Shown piece after piece: positions 25,871-34,752 of a stretch of DNA of 64,000 nucleotides. The stretch lies in contig OY762224.2 in NCBI GenBank assembly GCA_963665265.2, forward strand, positions 1,240,001 to 1,304,000, written 5' to 3'. Position numbers and translations under genes: made by a program. Under the pieces are notes generated by a model. The model ran no database searches. It was given only the letters and a program-made list of their open reading frames with translations, and was not told where the DNA came from. The DNA is from CAXXHQ01 sp963665265. GTDB taxonomy: Bacteria > Planctomycetota > Planctomycetia > Pirellulales > Thermoguttaceae. How positions within the stretch are numbered: position 1 is the first letter of the stretch; every line of letters starts with the position of its first letter.

Positions 25871-25963
25871 GAGAATATGGACGCCCCTCTGTTGCCGATC
25901 TCCCTATCTTGTTGCCAATTCAGTTCTTACGAAATCGATATGCGGCAATGCGTCCATATTCTC
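25871..25963. repeat. 93-nt structured element with 14-bp inverted ends
   Basis: GAGAATATGGACGC (25871-25884) and its exact complement (25950-25963) bracket 65 nt, within which TTGCCG (25892-25897) pairs with CGGCAA (25943-25948). The nested arrangement gives a long rod with an internal loop. Confidence 0.6.
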
Positions 25964-26160
25964 CTCGCGATCGACGAAAAAAACCCGTTTTCCTCGGGTA
26001 ATACCCGCCTTTCTAAACAAACAACGACCCCGAACCGTGAGCCCGCGCTTGCAACGCCTCGACATCGCAATCCGCGCTTAAAAAAGGCGTTTCGAACCCC
26101 GACCGAGAAAAATTTTTCAAAAGAAAAGGCCATCGCGCTCGCTTCAGTGATTGTACGAAA

Positions 26161-26192
26161 AAAGCCCGCGGGTCTTTCGACTCGCGGGCTTT
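26161..26192 (-). terminator. Rho-independent terminator of hppA
   Basis: On the minus strand, AAAGCCCGCGAGTC-GAAA-GACCCGCGGGCTTT gives a 14-bp stem with one wobble and a tetraloop, followed by a run of U. It lies about 45 nt after the hppA stop. Confidence 0.85.
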
Positions 26193-26236
26193 CGTTATTG
26201 CGAACTAATCATTGCCCGAAGGCAATTGCGACGCTA

Positions 26237-28810
26237 CTAGTCGTTGACGTCGGCGGTATCGCGCTTCGATTGCCAAACGGCCCAAATCAGGCCGACGGCC
26301 GAGACGCCGACGATTCCCCAGAACAGGCCGGGGCCCTTGCTGGCGGAGACCGTGACGTTCACTTCCTTCAACTTCCCGATGAGCGAGGAGTCGTAGGGGA
26401 GAACGAGGCCGAGGATCAACAAGCTGACCATGTTCATAACCTTGATCAACGGGTTGATGGCCGGGCCGGCGGTGTCCTTCAACGGATCGCCGACGGTGTC
26501 GCCGGTGATGGCCGCCTTGTGCTTTTCGCTTCCCTTACCGGTCGATTCGGTCTTCGGTTCGTCTTCGATCATCTTCTTGGCGTTGTCCCAGGCGCCGCCC
26601 GCGTTCGACATGAACACGGCCAACAATTGGCCGGAAACGATCATACCGCCGAGGAAGCCGGCCAAAGCGACCGTGCCGAGAACGAAGCCGACGAGCAACG
26701 GAACCGTCATGGCCAAGAGACCAGGACCGACCAACTCTTTCTGGGCGGAACCGGTGCAGATCGAGACGACGCGGCCGTAATCAGGCTTCTTCTTACCTTC
26801 CCAAATTTCCTTATCGCGGAACTGGACGCGGCATTCCTTAACGATAAGGAAGGCGGCGCGACCGACCGCACGGATGGTCATCGAGCTGAAGAGGAACGGA
26901 ACGGCGCCGCCGATCAACATACCGATGAACAACGTCGGATCGGAAATCGTGAGCAACGAGGCGACCTTGTTATAAACTTCGGGAAGAATTTGAGCTGTTT
27001 CGCCTTGGCCGCCGGAACCGACGGAGACGATGAAGCTGTTGAACAACGAGACGGCGGCGATAACGGCCGAACCGATCGCGATGCCCTTGGTGATGGCCTT
27101 GGTCGTGTTACCGACCGCGTCCAAGTCGGCCAAGATTTGGCGAGCGTTCTTGTATTGCGCTTCGCCCATTTCCTTGGCGTCGTAACCCATTTCGCCGATG
27201 CCGTTGGCGTTGTCGGCCACCGGGCCGAACACGTCCATCGAGATCGTGTTGCCCGTCAAGGTCAACATACCGATGCCGCACATCGCGACGCCGTAGGCGA
27301 CGAACGTGGGGTTCGTGTTCGCGAAGATGAAGGCGCTCGACATGATCGCCGCGGCGATAATGACCACGGCGGCCACGGTCGATTCATAACCGACCGCAAG
27401 ACCTTGGATGATGTTCGTGGCGTGACCGGTTTGGCACGACTTGGCCAAGCTCTTCACCGGGCTGAACTCGGTGCCGGTGTAGTACTCGGTGCACTTGTTG
27501 AGCAACACGGCCAAGACGATACCGACCAAGCAGGCCCAAGCGGGACGCATGTCGAGACCTTCGACGCCGAAGTTGGCCCATTTAGGCAAACCGGTGATGA
27601 AGGGCTTCAACGCTTCGTAGTTCGGGTAGGTGGCCGAATCGAAGTTCAGGTAGAAGTAACCCAAAACGACGAAGCCGACGATGCTGATCGTCGAGCCGAT
27701 GATGAAGCCCTTGTTGACCGACTTCATGGCTCCGGCGACGGAACCCTTGTCGCCGGCGCGAACGCTGTAGGTCGAGATGATCGAGGCGACGACGCCGATG
27801 GCGCGGACGAGCAAGGGGAAAATAACGCCCTTGTGGCCGAAGCTCGCGATGCCGAGGATCATGGCCGCGACGATCGTCACTTCGTAGCTTTCGAAAATGT
27901 CGGCGGCCATACCGGCGCAATCGCCGACGTTGTCGCCCACGTTGTCCGCGATCGTCGCCGCGTTACGGGGATCGTCTTCCGGAATGCCGGCTTCAAGCTT
28001 ACCGACGAGGTCGGCGCCGACGTCAGCGGCCTTGGTATAAATACCGCCGCCGACACGCATGAACAAGGCGAGCAAGGTGCCGCCGAAACCGAAGCCCAAC
28101 AGAGCTTCATAAGATTCTTGGCCGTAGAGCAAGAAGATCAACGAGCCGCCCAACAGGCCGAGGCCGTCGGTCAACATGCCGGTGATCGTTCCGGTGCGGT
28201 AACCCAATTGCAAGGCTTGACCGAAGCTCGTCTTGGCGGCGGCGGCGACGCGGAGGTTGCCCAACGTGGCCAAACGCATGCCGACGAAACCGACCGTGGC
28301 CGAGAAAATCGAGCCGATGAGGAACGCGGCGGCGCGACCGATCGCGATATGACTCGGAGCGCCGGAGCTTTGAGCGGCGAAGTAAAGCAAAACAGTGATC
28401 AAAATGATCAACACGCCGACGACGCTGAATTGGCGATACAGATAGGCGTTGGCGCCTTCGCGAATCGCCTGGGCGATTTCCTGCATCTTCGCCGTCCCTT
28501 TGTCGGCGCCGACCACTTCCTTAACGAGCATCAACGCATAGAACAGACCGGCCAAGGCGACGACCACGTTCATTCCCAACGCGATCCGCTCGACTTTGCT
28601 GTAGTCAGGGCTGACAAACGGCTCCCAGGGAACCCAGGCCTTCGCGGCTTCCGCCGAGGCGCCGGCCGCGGCCGGAACGGCCGGATCAGCGGCGAACATC
28701 CAACCTGCGGCAGCCAAAAAGCCGACCGCCATCAAAGACAACCCGATGAAGTGCAGACGTCGCATCTTCGGGCTGACCGGCATCGAACCGGGTTTGCCTA
28801 GCTTTGACAT
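26237..28810 (-). CDS. hppA: Membrane-bound proton-pumping pyrophosphatase, K+-independent type
   Basis: 857 aa, on the long side for bacterial HppA, with about 16 hydrophobic helices. The catalytic motif DVGADLVGK is near residue 262, followed by E-DDPRN and the DNVGDNVGDCAGMAADIFESY segment that binds Mg-pyrophosphate; a second Asp-rich cluster (GDTVGDPLKDTAGP) lies near the C-terminus. At the position that separates subclasses the sequence reads GNTTKAITKG: the Lys marks the K+-independent, H+-pumping class, where K+-dependent enzymes have Ala. The enzyme hydrolyses pyrophosphate and pumps protons out of the cytoplasm. An N-terminal extra helix (about residues 18-40) precedes the core. GGAG lies 11 bases before the ATG; promoter at 28993-29022, terminator at 26161-26192, so it is a single-gene unit. 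Confidence 0.97.
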   Translation of the reverse strand: MSKLGKPGSMPVSPKMRRLHFIGLSLMAVGFLAAAGWMFAADPAVPAAAGASAEAAKAWVPWEPFVSPDYSKVERIALGMNVVVALAGLFYALMLVKEVVGADKGTAKMQEIAQAIREGANAYLYRQFSVVGVLIILITVLLYFAAQSSGAPSHIAIGRAAAFLIGSIFSATVGFVGMRLATLGNLRVAAAAKTSFGQALQLGYRTGTITGMLTDGLGLLGGSLIFLLYGQESYEALLGFGFGGTLLALFMRVGGGIYTKAADVGADLVGKLEAGIPEDDPRNAATIADNVGDNVGDCAGMAADIFESYEVTIVAAMILGIASFGHKGVIFPLLVRAIGVVASIISTYSVRAGDKGSVAGAMKSVNKGFIIGSTISIVGFVVLGYFYLNFDSATYPNYEALKPFITGLPKWANFGVEGLDMRPAWACLVGIVLAVLLNKCTEYYTGTEFSPVKSLAKSCQTGHATNIIQGLAVGYESTVAAVVIIAAAIMSSAFIFANTNPTFVAYGVAMCGIGMLTLTGNTISMDVFGPVADNANGIGEMGYDAKEMGEAQYKNARQILADLDAVGNTTKAITKGIAIGSAVIAAVSLFNSFIVSVGSGGQGETAQILPEVYNKVASLLTISDPTLFIGMLIGGAVPFLFSSMTIRAVGRAAFLIVKECRVQFRDKEIWEGKKKPDYGRVVSICTGSAQKELVGPGLLAMTVPLLVGFVLGTVALAGFLGGMIVSGQLLAVFMSNAGGAWDNAKKMIEDEPKTESTGKGSEKHKAAITGDTVGDPLKDTAGPAINPLIKVMNMVSLLILGLVLPYDSSLIGKLKEVNVTVSASKGPGLFWGIVGVSAVGLIWAVWQSKRDTADVND

Positions 28811-29332
28811 AAGCGTACTAACTCCTAAGAAAATGGGGTTAAAAATTATCGTGCGCCGCCCATTCGCGGCCTATCGCCAAGGTTGGTGCATACCCAAGCT
28901 GTTCGAGCAAAGAACCTGAAGGCGGGAAAGGCTGCTCTGGCGGGGTGTTCGCAGTTAATCGAACAAACAAATAAATATGGATTGAATCGAAAAGTTTACA
29001 GAAAAAACTCCAAGCCTGTCAACTCCAGCCGCAAAGGAGGGACAAATGCGCAGGTAACATCCCCCCGGTAGAACCATTTTATTGCGACTTTTGGGAAGAA
29101 TCCCTGATCTTTCCCTCAGCAAACGGTTCTCTGGAGGGGGTTATGCCGATTTTTTAATCTTGCGCGACAATACGTTCGTTTCATGATTCCTAGATTGCCT
29201 TGCCTTCGCTTTCCGCTTGGCTTTTTTAAGAGGAGCTATTAATCTGGATGGTATCTTTTATGATGGATTCCTAGGCGCGGAATGTTTTTTCGCGCGTAAG
29301 TTATATTCCGCACAATCCGGAGGATTTCGCAC
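28811..29332. other. Divergent intergenic region between hppA and a secreted-protein gene
   Basis: 522 bp. The left part is the hppA leader, about 175 nt long, in which I recognise no riboswitch; the promoter is listed separately. For the plus-strand gene a TATATT at 29302-29307 could be a -10 but has no matching -35. No gene seen. Confidence 0.5.
28993..29022 (-). promoter_or_regulatory. hppA promoter
   Basis: TTGACA (29022-29017) and TAAACT (28998-28993) with an 18-bp spacer on the minus strand. Start near 28986, giving a leader of about 175 nt. Confidence 0.6.
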
Positions 29333-30142
29333 ATGACCGTTACCGCTCACTCAATTCGCGGAACGATTTGCCTCGCCGTTTTGCTGATCCCCGCCGTTTG
29401 CATCGCCGGAGAGAAAGCGACGAAGCAAAAAGCGACCGCCGAAACGAAAACCGTTGAAATGTTCGAAGCGATACGCGCGGGAGACATTTCGGTTCAAATC
29501 ATTCCGAAAGACTCCACGCAGGCCAACGTCCTCATTAAGAACAAGACCTCGCAACCGCTGACGGTGAAGGCGCCCGAATCGTTCGTGGCGATGCCCGTCT
29601 TGGGACAACGCGCTGGCGGCGGCGGATCGTCGTCGCGAAGCGGCAGCTCGAATTCTAGCAGCAATCAAAGCTCCGGCGGAGGTATGATGGGCGGCAGCGG
29701 CGGCGGTATGGGCATGTTTAACGTTCCGCCTGAAAAAGTCATCCAGACGAAAGTCACCACCGTCTGCCTCGAGCACGGCAAGAAAGAACCGCATGCCGCG
29801 GTTCCTTATGAAATCAAGCCTGTCGAGGCTTTCACCGAAGATCCTGCGGTGAACGAGTTGTGCAAAATGGTCGGCGAAGGCAAGATCGATCAACGTTCCG
29901 CTCAGGCGGCCGCTTGGCATCTGACCGATAAGATGTCGTGGGAAACGTTGACCGCCAAGCGCTTGAAGTATGCCGACGGCTCGAGCGAACCGTATTTCTC
30001 GGCCAAAGAAATTCAATCGGCGATGTCGATCGCCCAAGTCGCGATTCATCGCGGCGAGGAAGCGGCCAAGGTAAAAAAGCCTGAAACGGAAAAGTCTGAC
30101 GCTAGCCGTCATGAACCGAACCGCTCGAAAGCGGCCGAGTAA
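29333..30142 (+). CDS. Secreted protein of unknown function with Gly/Ser-rich centre
   Basis: 269 aa; GGAGGA sits eight bases before the ATG. Residues 1-25 are a signal peptide (TICLAVLLIPAVCIAG). A small beta-rich segment follows (MFEAIRAGDISVQIIPKDS, then VLIKNKTSQPLTVKAPESF), then a Gly/Ser/Met-rich stretch at about 98-125, then a helical C-terminal part and a Lys/Glu-rich tail. The segment about interactions of the type NLxNxT-x-x-PLT suggests a DUF-like domain of planctomycete secreted proteins, but I do not recognise a family and assign no function. Single gene, closed by the terminator at 30174-30210 that it shares with the sigma-factor gene. Confidence 0.8.
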   Translation: MTVTAHSIRGTICLAVLLIPAVCIAGEKATKQKATAETKTVEMFEAIRAGDISVQIIPKDSTQANVLIKNKTSQPLTVKAPESFVAMPVLGQRAGGGGSSSRSGSSNSSSNQSSGGGMMGGSGGGMGMFNVPPEKVIQTKVTTVCLEHGKKEPHAAVPYEIKPVEAFTEDPAVNELCKMVGEGKIDQRSAQAAAWHLTDKMSWETLTAKRLKYADGSSEPYFSAKEIQSAMSIAQVAIHRGEEAAKVKKPETEKSDASRHEPNRSKAAE

Positions 30143-30173
30143 CTGCGCCGACAATAGAATCATCGAAACGAAA

Positions 30174-30210
30174 AAGCACGCGACGAGTTTTAAAAACTCG
30201 TCGCGTGCTT
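30174..30210. terminator. Bidirectional terminator hairpin
   Basis: Arms AAGCACGCGACGAGTTTT (30174-30191) and the exact complement (30193-30210), effectively a 16-bp stem with a small AT loop, between the convergent genes ending at 30142 and 30241. A-tract before and T-rich sequence after allow use in both directions. Confidence 0.85.
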
Positions 30211-30240
30211 CATTTCTTGCACTAGCTGAATCCGAGACGA

Positions 30241-31914
30241 TTACGCGGGATCGTCGATCTTTTGCTCTTCGACCGCTTTGCGAAGTTTGGTCAACGCTCT
30301 CGCTTCAATTTGACGAACGCGTTCTTTCGTGACGCCCAATTCGGCGCCGACTTGTTTCAAGGTTAACGGTTCGTCGCCGCGTTGCAGACCAAAGCGTCGC
30401 ACGATGATCTTTTGTTCGCGATCGTCGAGGCAACTCAAAATGCGTTCCACTTGGGTTTGCCGTTGCGTTTGCGCCGATTCCAATTCCACTTGGTCGGTTC
30501 GCTCGTCTTCGGTGGCGACGAACAGCTCGGGCAAGGTCGTGCGGAAGCGATCCCTGTAGCGATGTTCGTCAGGAATCGTTCTCGCAAAGTTTTTCATAAT
30601 CGCCCAACTCGCGTAGGTGCTGAACTTATTCCCTCGCGAGTAGTCAAATTTATCGACTGCACGCATGAGCGACATGTTTCCGTCGCTGACCAACTCGAAA
30701 AAATTCTCGCGGAGGCCGACGTGGCGCTTAGCGATCGACACGACGAGCCTTAAATTGGCGCGAACGATCTGATTCTTTGTGGCGACCGCCTCTTCGTATA
30801 AGCGTTCAATTTGCTCCATAAGCGAGCTCTTAGGGCGCTCCGCATCGAGCTTCGCGCGGAGTTTAGTCGCTTTGAACTTCAAATAGTTCATTTTGCGGAA
30901 CAAATGAGCTTCTTGGCGACGACTAAGCAACGGTGTTTCGTACAGGCTGGCCAAATAGGGCGGCAGACCGGACGGGGACCGCGGCTTCTTCGCCGGCGTT
31001 TCGCCGGCTGGCATCTCGCCCAAAACTCGTTGCTCAACTTTATGCGAACGAACGCGAGCGAACGCCTCATTGGGAATGAAGTCCAACTGCAAATCGGCGA
31101 TTCGTTTGGCTCGCATCTCGCTAATGACGCGATAGACGCTGGCCCGAGTCCGTCCCGATTGCTTCGCCAAATCCTCGACAGATTCGCCGCGTTGATACTG
31201 TTGATATATCTTGCGCTTCGCTTCGGACGTCAACGGTCCGCGATTTTCCGGGAATAGGGCTAAGGTCGGGTAGTCTCGCTCAAATTGCTTCAATGTGTAA
31301 CGAATCGTTTCGACGCTGCGGTTCATTCTCGCGGCCAAGCGCTTGGTAACCTCGGCCATGCTGGCGCCAGCTTGCGCTAGACGTCGCGCGCGCTCGACGA
31401 TCGTCGAACGTTCCTCTTCGGAAAGCTGGCTGAAGCTCGCGCCGCGTTTGACGCGTTCTTGGTTTCGTTCGACAAAATGTTCAACCGAGCTGCGAAGAAA
31501 GGCAACCCGCTTACGTCCGTCCATCACGAAACGACGGCTTACCAAACCCTGGCGGCGCCACCGTGAAATGGTCTTCGTCGAAACGTTAAACTCTTTGGCC
31601 AATTGTTCGACGGTTACCACGCCGTCCGGCTCGGCGGCTACGGAAACGTCGGCGGCGTCGGAGACGTCCTCGACGAATAGTTGCAAATCATGCTGGGCGT
31701 CGCGGCCCGACAAGTTCAACTCGAGATTCGTTTCCGGACGGAAATTGGTGATCCGGAAGCAGAGATATTCATAGCTGTACGTTTTGGCGGGATCCAACTC
31801 GTTCAGTAGTTTTTCCGCTTGGGCGGCTTGTTCGATCTTCTTTTCACGGGGCGCGAAACGAACTTGTTGATCGCGAAGTTGCCGCATCGCGGGAGCTAAA
31901 TAATCCGTATGCAT
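30241..31914 (-). CDS. Sigma-70 family RNA polymerase sigma factor with two extra N-terminal helix-turn-helix domains
   Basis: 557 aa from the ATG at 31914, preceded by GGAGGAG. Residues 1-95 are of unknown fold. Residues about 100-150 look like a MerR/excisionase-type winged helix (VTVEQLAKEFNVSTKTISRW, then RRFVMDGRKRVAFLRSSVE). A second helix-turn-helix lies near 245-265 (VEDLAKQSGRTRASVYRVI). The sigma part begins near 335: region 1.2-like (LPPYLASLYETPLLS), region 2 with NLRLVVSIAKRHVG and FSTYASWAIMKNFARTIP (about 380-445), a short region 3 and region 4 (LTLKQVGAELGVTKERVRQIE, about 520-545). Such sigma factors with DNA-binding N-terminal halves are known in Planctomycetota but not characterised to my knowledge. 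It probably recognises promoters through region 4 plus an additional DNA contact from the N-terminus. Confidence 0.9.
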   Translation of the reverse strand: MHTDYLAPAMRQLRDQQVRFAPREKKIEQAAQAEKLLNELDPAKTYSYEYLCFRITNFRPETNLELNLSGRDAQHDLQLFVEDVSDAADVSVAAEPDGVVTVEQLAKEFNVSTKTISRWRRQGLVSRRFVMDGRKRVAFLRSSVEHFVERNQERVKRGASFSQLSEEERSTIVERARRLAQAGASMAEVTKRLAARMNRSVETIRYTLKQFERDYPTLALFPENRGPLTSEAKRKIYQQYQRGESVEDLAKQSGRTRASVYRVISEMRAKRIADLQLDFIPNEAFARVRSHKVEQRVLGEMPAGETPAKKPRSPSGLPPYLASLYETPLLSRRQEAHLFRKMNYLKFKATKLRAKLDAERPKSSLMEQIERLYEEAVATKNQIVRANLRLVVSIAKRHVGLRENFFELVSDGNMSLMRAVDKFDYSRGNKFSTYASWAIMKNFARTIPDEHRYRDRFRTTLPELFVATEDERTDQVELESAQTQRQTQVERILSCLDDREQKIIVRRFGLQRGDEPLTLKQVGAELGVTKERVRQIEARALTKLRKAVEEQKIDDPA

Positions 31915-32545
31915 GATTGCTCTCCTCCTCCGCAAGTAGGCCGTATGAACGCGTCCTAGCGTTGAGCGAACTTGCTTGAATTGTTCAGACGGCCGTCTTT
32001 GACCGTCGTGGCTCTCATCGCACTGAGGAACTCATTGAATAGCTGAATAATAACAGATTTATCAGCAAATAATCAATCCCTATTTAGGAATTATTCTCAA
32101 AAACCCCCGTTAGCTGGGAAAATCCTTCTCCTACTGATACTCTGGCATACAAAAAACCCCACGAATGCGGATTGTACTAACGCCAACTGGTCAGTCTATC
32201 ACTAGTTCAGGGGGATTCCGCCGTTGTATGTCGGAATCGGCTTTATCGTAACAGCATGCGACGCTTCATCTTTCTTCTTTACGAAGGAAAGAGGTTTTGG
32301 CTCTACACTAAGTTCATTTTTCAACTCGAAATTGTCAAAAATACCTCCCAAGTACGAGATACTTCCGACTAACAATGTATCACTTTTGGTATGACTGTTG
32401 TTGTGTTCGTTCTATATGCAAAATCTCCATAGGCAAATCATTGGGGGAACGTTACACTGCGGCGCGTTTTTTCGTATGTATATATTGTCGTTCGGCGATT
32501 AGTCGATTCGACGGTTCGCTTTTTGATCCTCGCGGGGATTTCACG
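31915..32545. other. Divergent AT-rich intergenic region
   Basis: 631 bp between the sigma-factor gene and a secreted-protein gene. AT-rich, with a small stem GATTCCG/CGGAATC near 32213-32237. No gene, known RNA or convincing promoter pair seen. Confidence 0.5.
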
Positions 32546-34135
32546 ATGTCAGTTGTGCAGTTATTTTCTCGTTTCCATTGTCGTGTTGGAATTGCCGTTA
32601 TTGCTATCGTCGGTTTTTCGGTGTTTCGATGCGTTGCCGAGGAAGGAAAAACGACGACGTTGACCGACGCCGTAACGATTAAGGTCGCCGACAAAGTCGG
32701 GACAAAGGTCGAAGCGACGCCGGAGACCCTGGAAAAGAAAATTCAATTTCCGGTCAATCGCGCAAGTGATGGGGTTGATCGAGTTACGGTGAAGTGCAAT
32801 TTCGCCGGCGTAGTGCGAGGAACCGTGAAAGGTTCCACCAAGGAAGAGAAATTTCATGCCGTCAGCGAGGTTTCGTATCTGGAGAAAATGCTCACAGGGT
32901 ACTCCCGAGACAAACAAGTTCGCGCGTTACGGTTTTACGATCGGGTTGAGGCGACCGACAAATTCGACGAGGATCAGCAAGGCCTATCGGTGCGGAAGGA
33001 TCGACGTCTGATCGTGGCGGATATGGATGGTTCGACTTTAACGCATTTTTCGCCGAAGGGGCCTTTGACTCGGAACGAGTTGGACTTGATCGAGACGCAT
33101 TGTGACGGCTTAGTGGCCGATCGTCTGCTGCCGAACGAGCCATTGACGATCGGAGCGACGTACAAGCTTCCGGAGAGCGTTGTGGCGTGCTTGACGAATT
33201 TGGAGCAGATTGCGCATACCGACATGCATTGCACGTTCACTCAGGCGGACGAGAAGAAGGCTCGATTCGAGATGAACGGTCGCGTTCAAGGGGCGGCCAA
33301 CGGCGTCGCCGCCGAGATCGAAATTCAAGCGAAGTTCCGTTATGATCGGGAAAGCGAACGCGTCGATTGGATCGGATTGCTGTTGCGAGAGTCTCGACCG
33401 ATTTCGCCGGTCACCGACGGATTCAAAATCACGTCGCAAGTACAGGTCTTGATTACGCCGGATCAAGAAGCATGTTCCGAGTTGCAGACCGCCGCGCTTG
33501 ACGAGAAGTCGCTTGAAACGGCGCCGGAGAACGTCTTGCTTACGCACCAATCACCTCGTTACGGCTGGGAAATAATCCACGATCGAGATTGGGCTCTTTA
33601 TCGAGACAAAAACGACGTGGCGGAATTTCGCCGCATGGTTAAAGGCAATCTCCTTGCGCACTGCAATTTTTCGACGCATTTTAAACGCGATCCGAAGAAG
33701 CTGGTTTCATTGGACGATTTTCAGAAAGAGGCGCAGAAATCGCTAAAGGAGAATTTCGAGAAGCTCGTTGAGGCGGGCGAATCGACCGATCAGCAGGGCC
33801 GGCGCATTTTACGCGTGAAAGTGCAAGGCTTAGTCAAGGCGAAGGCCGAGGAGCTGATGAATTCTCGCGCCGAGAAGGCGAAAGTCGCCGACGACGATAA
33901 GAAGGACGAGAAAAAAGACGGTAAAGACGCGAAAAGCGAGGCCGACCCGATCGAGTTGCCGATGTACTGGATTTTCTATCATGTGTCGGACCAAGAAGGG
34001 CGGCAGGCTTCGTTCACTTTCTCGGTTGAAGAGAGCTTGCTGGAGAAATTCGGGGATGCCGATAAACGCCTCATCGCCGGCTTAGTGCTGAGCGATCCCG
34101 AGATGAAGGCGGAGAAAAAGACGGCGGGCAAGTAA
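32546..34135 (+). CDS. Secreted protein of unknown function
   Basis: 529 aa from the ATG at 32546, chosen because it is preceded by GGGGAT and opens a signal peptide (FHCRVGIAVIAIVGFSVF, cleavage near ARCVAEEG-like C-V-A-E); the longer frame adds 57 Cys-rich residues with no such features. The mature protein is mixed alpha/beta, with a first half of about 250 residues (EKKIQFPVNRASDGVDRVTV; HAVSEVSYLEKMLTGYSRDK) and a second half after residue 300 (PRYGWEIIHDRDWALYRDK, then VAEFRRMVKGNLLAHCNFS). A Lys/Asp-rich linker (about 440-465) precedes a short terminal domain. I recognise no family and no catalytic motif. Single gene followed by a hairpin at 34161-34195. Confidence 0.8.
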   Translation: MSVVQLFSRFHCRVGIAVIAIVGFSVFRCVAEEGKTTTLTDAVTIKVADKVGTKVEATPETLEKKIQFPVNRASDGVDRVTVKCNFAGVVRGTVKGSTKEEKFHAVSEVSYLEKMLTGYSRDKQVRALRFYDRVEATDKFDEDQQGLSVRKDRRLIVADMDGSTLTHFSPKGPLTRNELDLIETHCDGLVADRLLPNEPLTIGATYKLPESVVACLTNLEQIAHTDMHCTFTQADEKKARFEMNGRVQGAANGVAAEIEIQAKFRYDRESERVDWIGLLLRESRPISPVTDGFKITSQVQVLITPDQEACSELQTAALDEKSLETAPENVLLTHQSPRYGWEIIHDRDWALYRDKNDVAEFRRMVKGNLLAHCNFSTHFKRDPKKLVSLDDFQKEAQKSLKENFEKLVEAGESTDQQGRRILRVKVQGLVKAKAEELMNSRAEKAKVADDDKKDEKKDGKDAKSEADPIELPMYWIFYHVSDQEGRQASFTFSVEESLLEKFGDADKRLIAGLVLSDPEMKAEKKTAGK

Positions 34136-34575
34136 TAAGCAAATAGGAAGCAAGAAAGAAAAAACGCCGTGACGATTTGTTCGTCGCAGCGTTTTCGCCT
34201 TTTAAGGCGGTATAAAAAACTTTCCGCCGGATGCGACTGATGCGGTCGCTGCGAGACGAGCGAAGATCGGGCGCGCTACTGCGCTGGCCGTTCGTTGATC
34301 TTGGCTCACGCTAAAAAATTGGCGCTTCTGTCGGATTGCAGCGGAAAGTTTTAAGTCGAACTCTAAAAACCGCACGGCGTTCGCGTTTGGTTTCCACCAA
34401 ACATATCGGCTTTTGCCCGGCGCGACTTTCGGGCGAATTCTCCGATTTTCCGGAGGGAAACCGCAGGAAAGGGCGAACCATGCGCGACGATCGCCGTCTT
34501 TAGTGTATTGTATGCCGAAAAGTTCTTTTTGGCAAAAACTTCCTTATGGAAATTGCGAAAAGAAGGGGCGTCGCC
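34136..34575. other. Intergenic region
   Basis: 440 bp holding the terminator-like hairpin at 34161-34195. No supported gene; open frames on both strands here are short and lack ribosome sites. Confidence 0.5.
34161..34195 (+). terminator. Terminator-like hairpin after the secreted-protein gene
   Basis: AAAACGCCGTGACGA and TCGTCGCAGCGTTTT pair with one mismatch and one wobble around a 5-nt loop; the stem ends in TTTT. It lies 26 nt after the stop at 34135. Confidence 0.65.
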
Positions 34576-34752
34576 GTGAGTTGGGTTGCGATCGTGATTC
34601 AAACGGTCATAATAGTCGGCTTGGGCGTCGCCGGATTTTCTTTCGTCGCCTATTTCTTGACTTTTTGTAAATTGTCGAAAAAGGAAAAAGAACTCGCGAC
34701 GCGATTTTCGTCGTTCGCGACGACGAAAACTCATGCCGAACGATGCGATTAG
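34576..34752 (+). CDS. Possible small single-helix membrane protein
   Basis: 58 aa from a GTG at 34576 with GGGG seven bases upstream. One strongly hydrophobic helix (VAIVIQTVIIVGLGVAGFSF, residues 3-22 and a little beyond) is followed by a basic tail (LSKKEKELATRF). Its 3' end overlaps the MATE gene start by 20 nt, suggesting coupled translation. It is short enough to be chance; no family recognised. The hydrophobic-then-basic layout is the main argument for it. Confidence 0.42.
   Translation: MSWVAIVIQTVIIVGLGVAGFSFVAYFLTFCKLSKKEKELATRFSSFATTKTHAERCD

Larger units (their letters stand above)
25144..26236. other. Gene-free kilobase between hppA and the GntR operon
   Basis: About 1.09 kb with no coding region I can support on either strand. 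It contains three small hairpins in a row (25257-25318), a 118-nt element with 21-bp inverted ends (25341-25458), a degenerate GGAACG palindrome (25701-25722), a 93-nt structured element (25871-25963) and the hppA terminator (26161-26192). A noncoding RNA or remains of mobile DNA are both possible. Confidence 0.6.

Noticed and set aside
25778..28801. A 1,007-codon open frame on the plus strand, opposite hppA.
   Set aside because: It is antisense to a certain hppA gene, its product is full of Asp/His/Arg/Glu without any domain, and it begins in the gene-free region with no ribosome site. High-GC codon use of hppA explains the open frame.
28811..28986. A riboswitch in the hppA leader.
   Set aside because: The leader is long but I see no conserved riboswitch core and no terminator/antiterminator pair.
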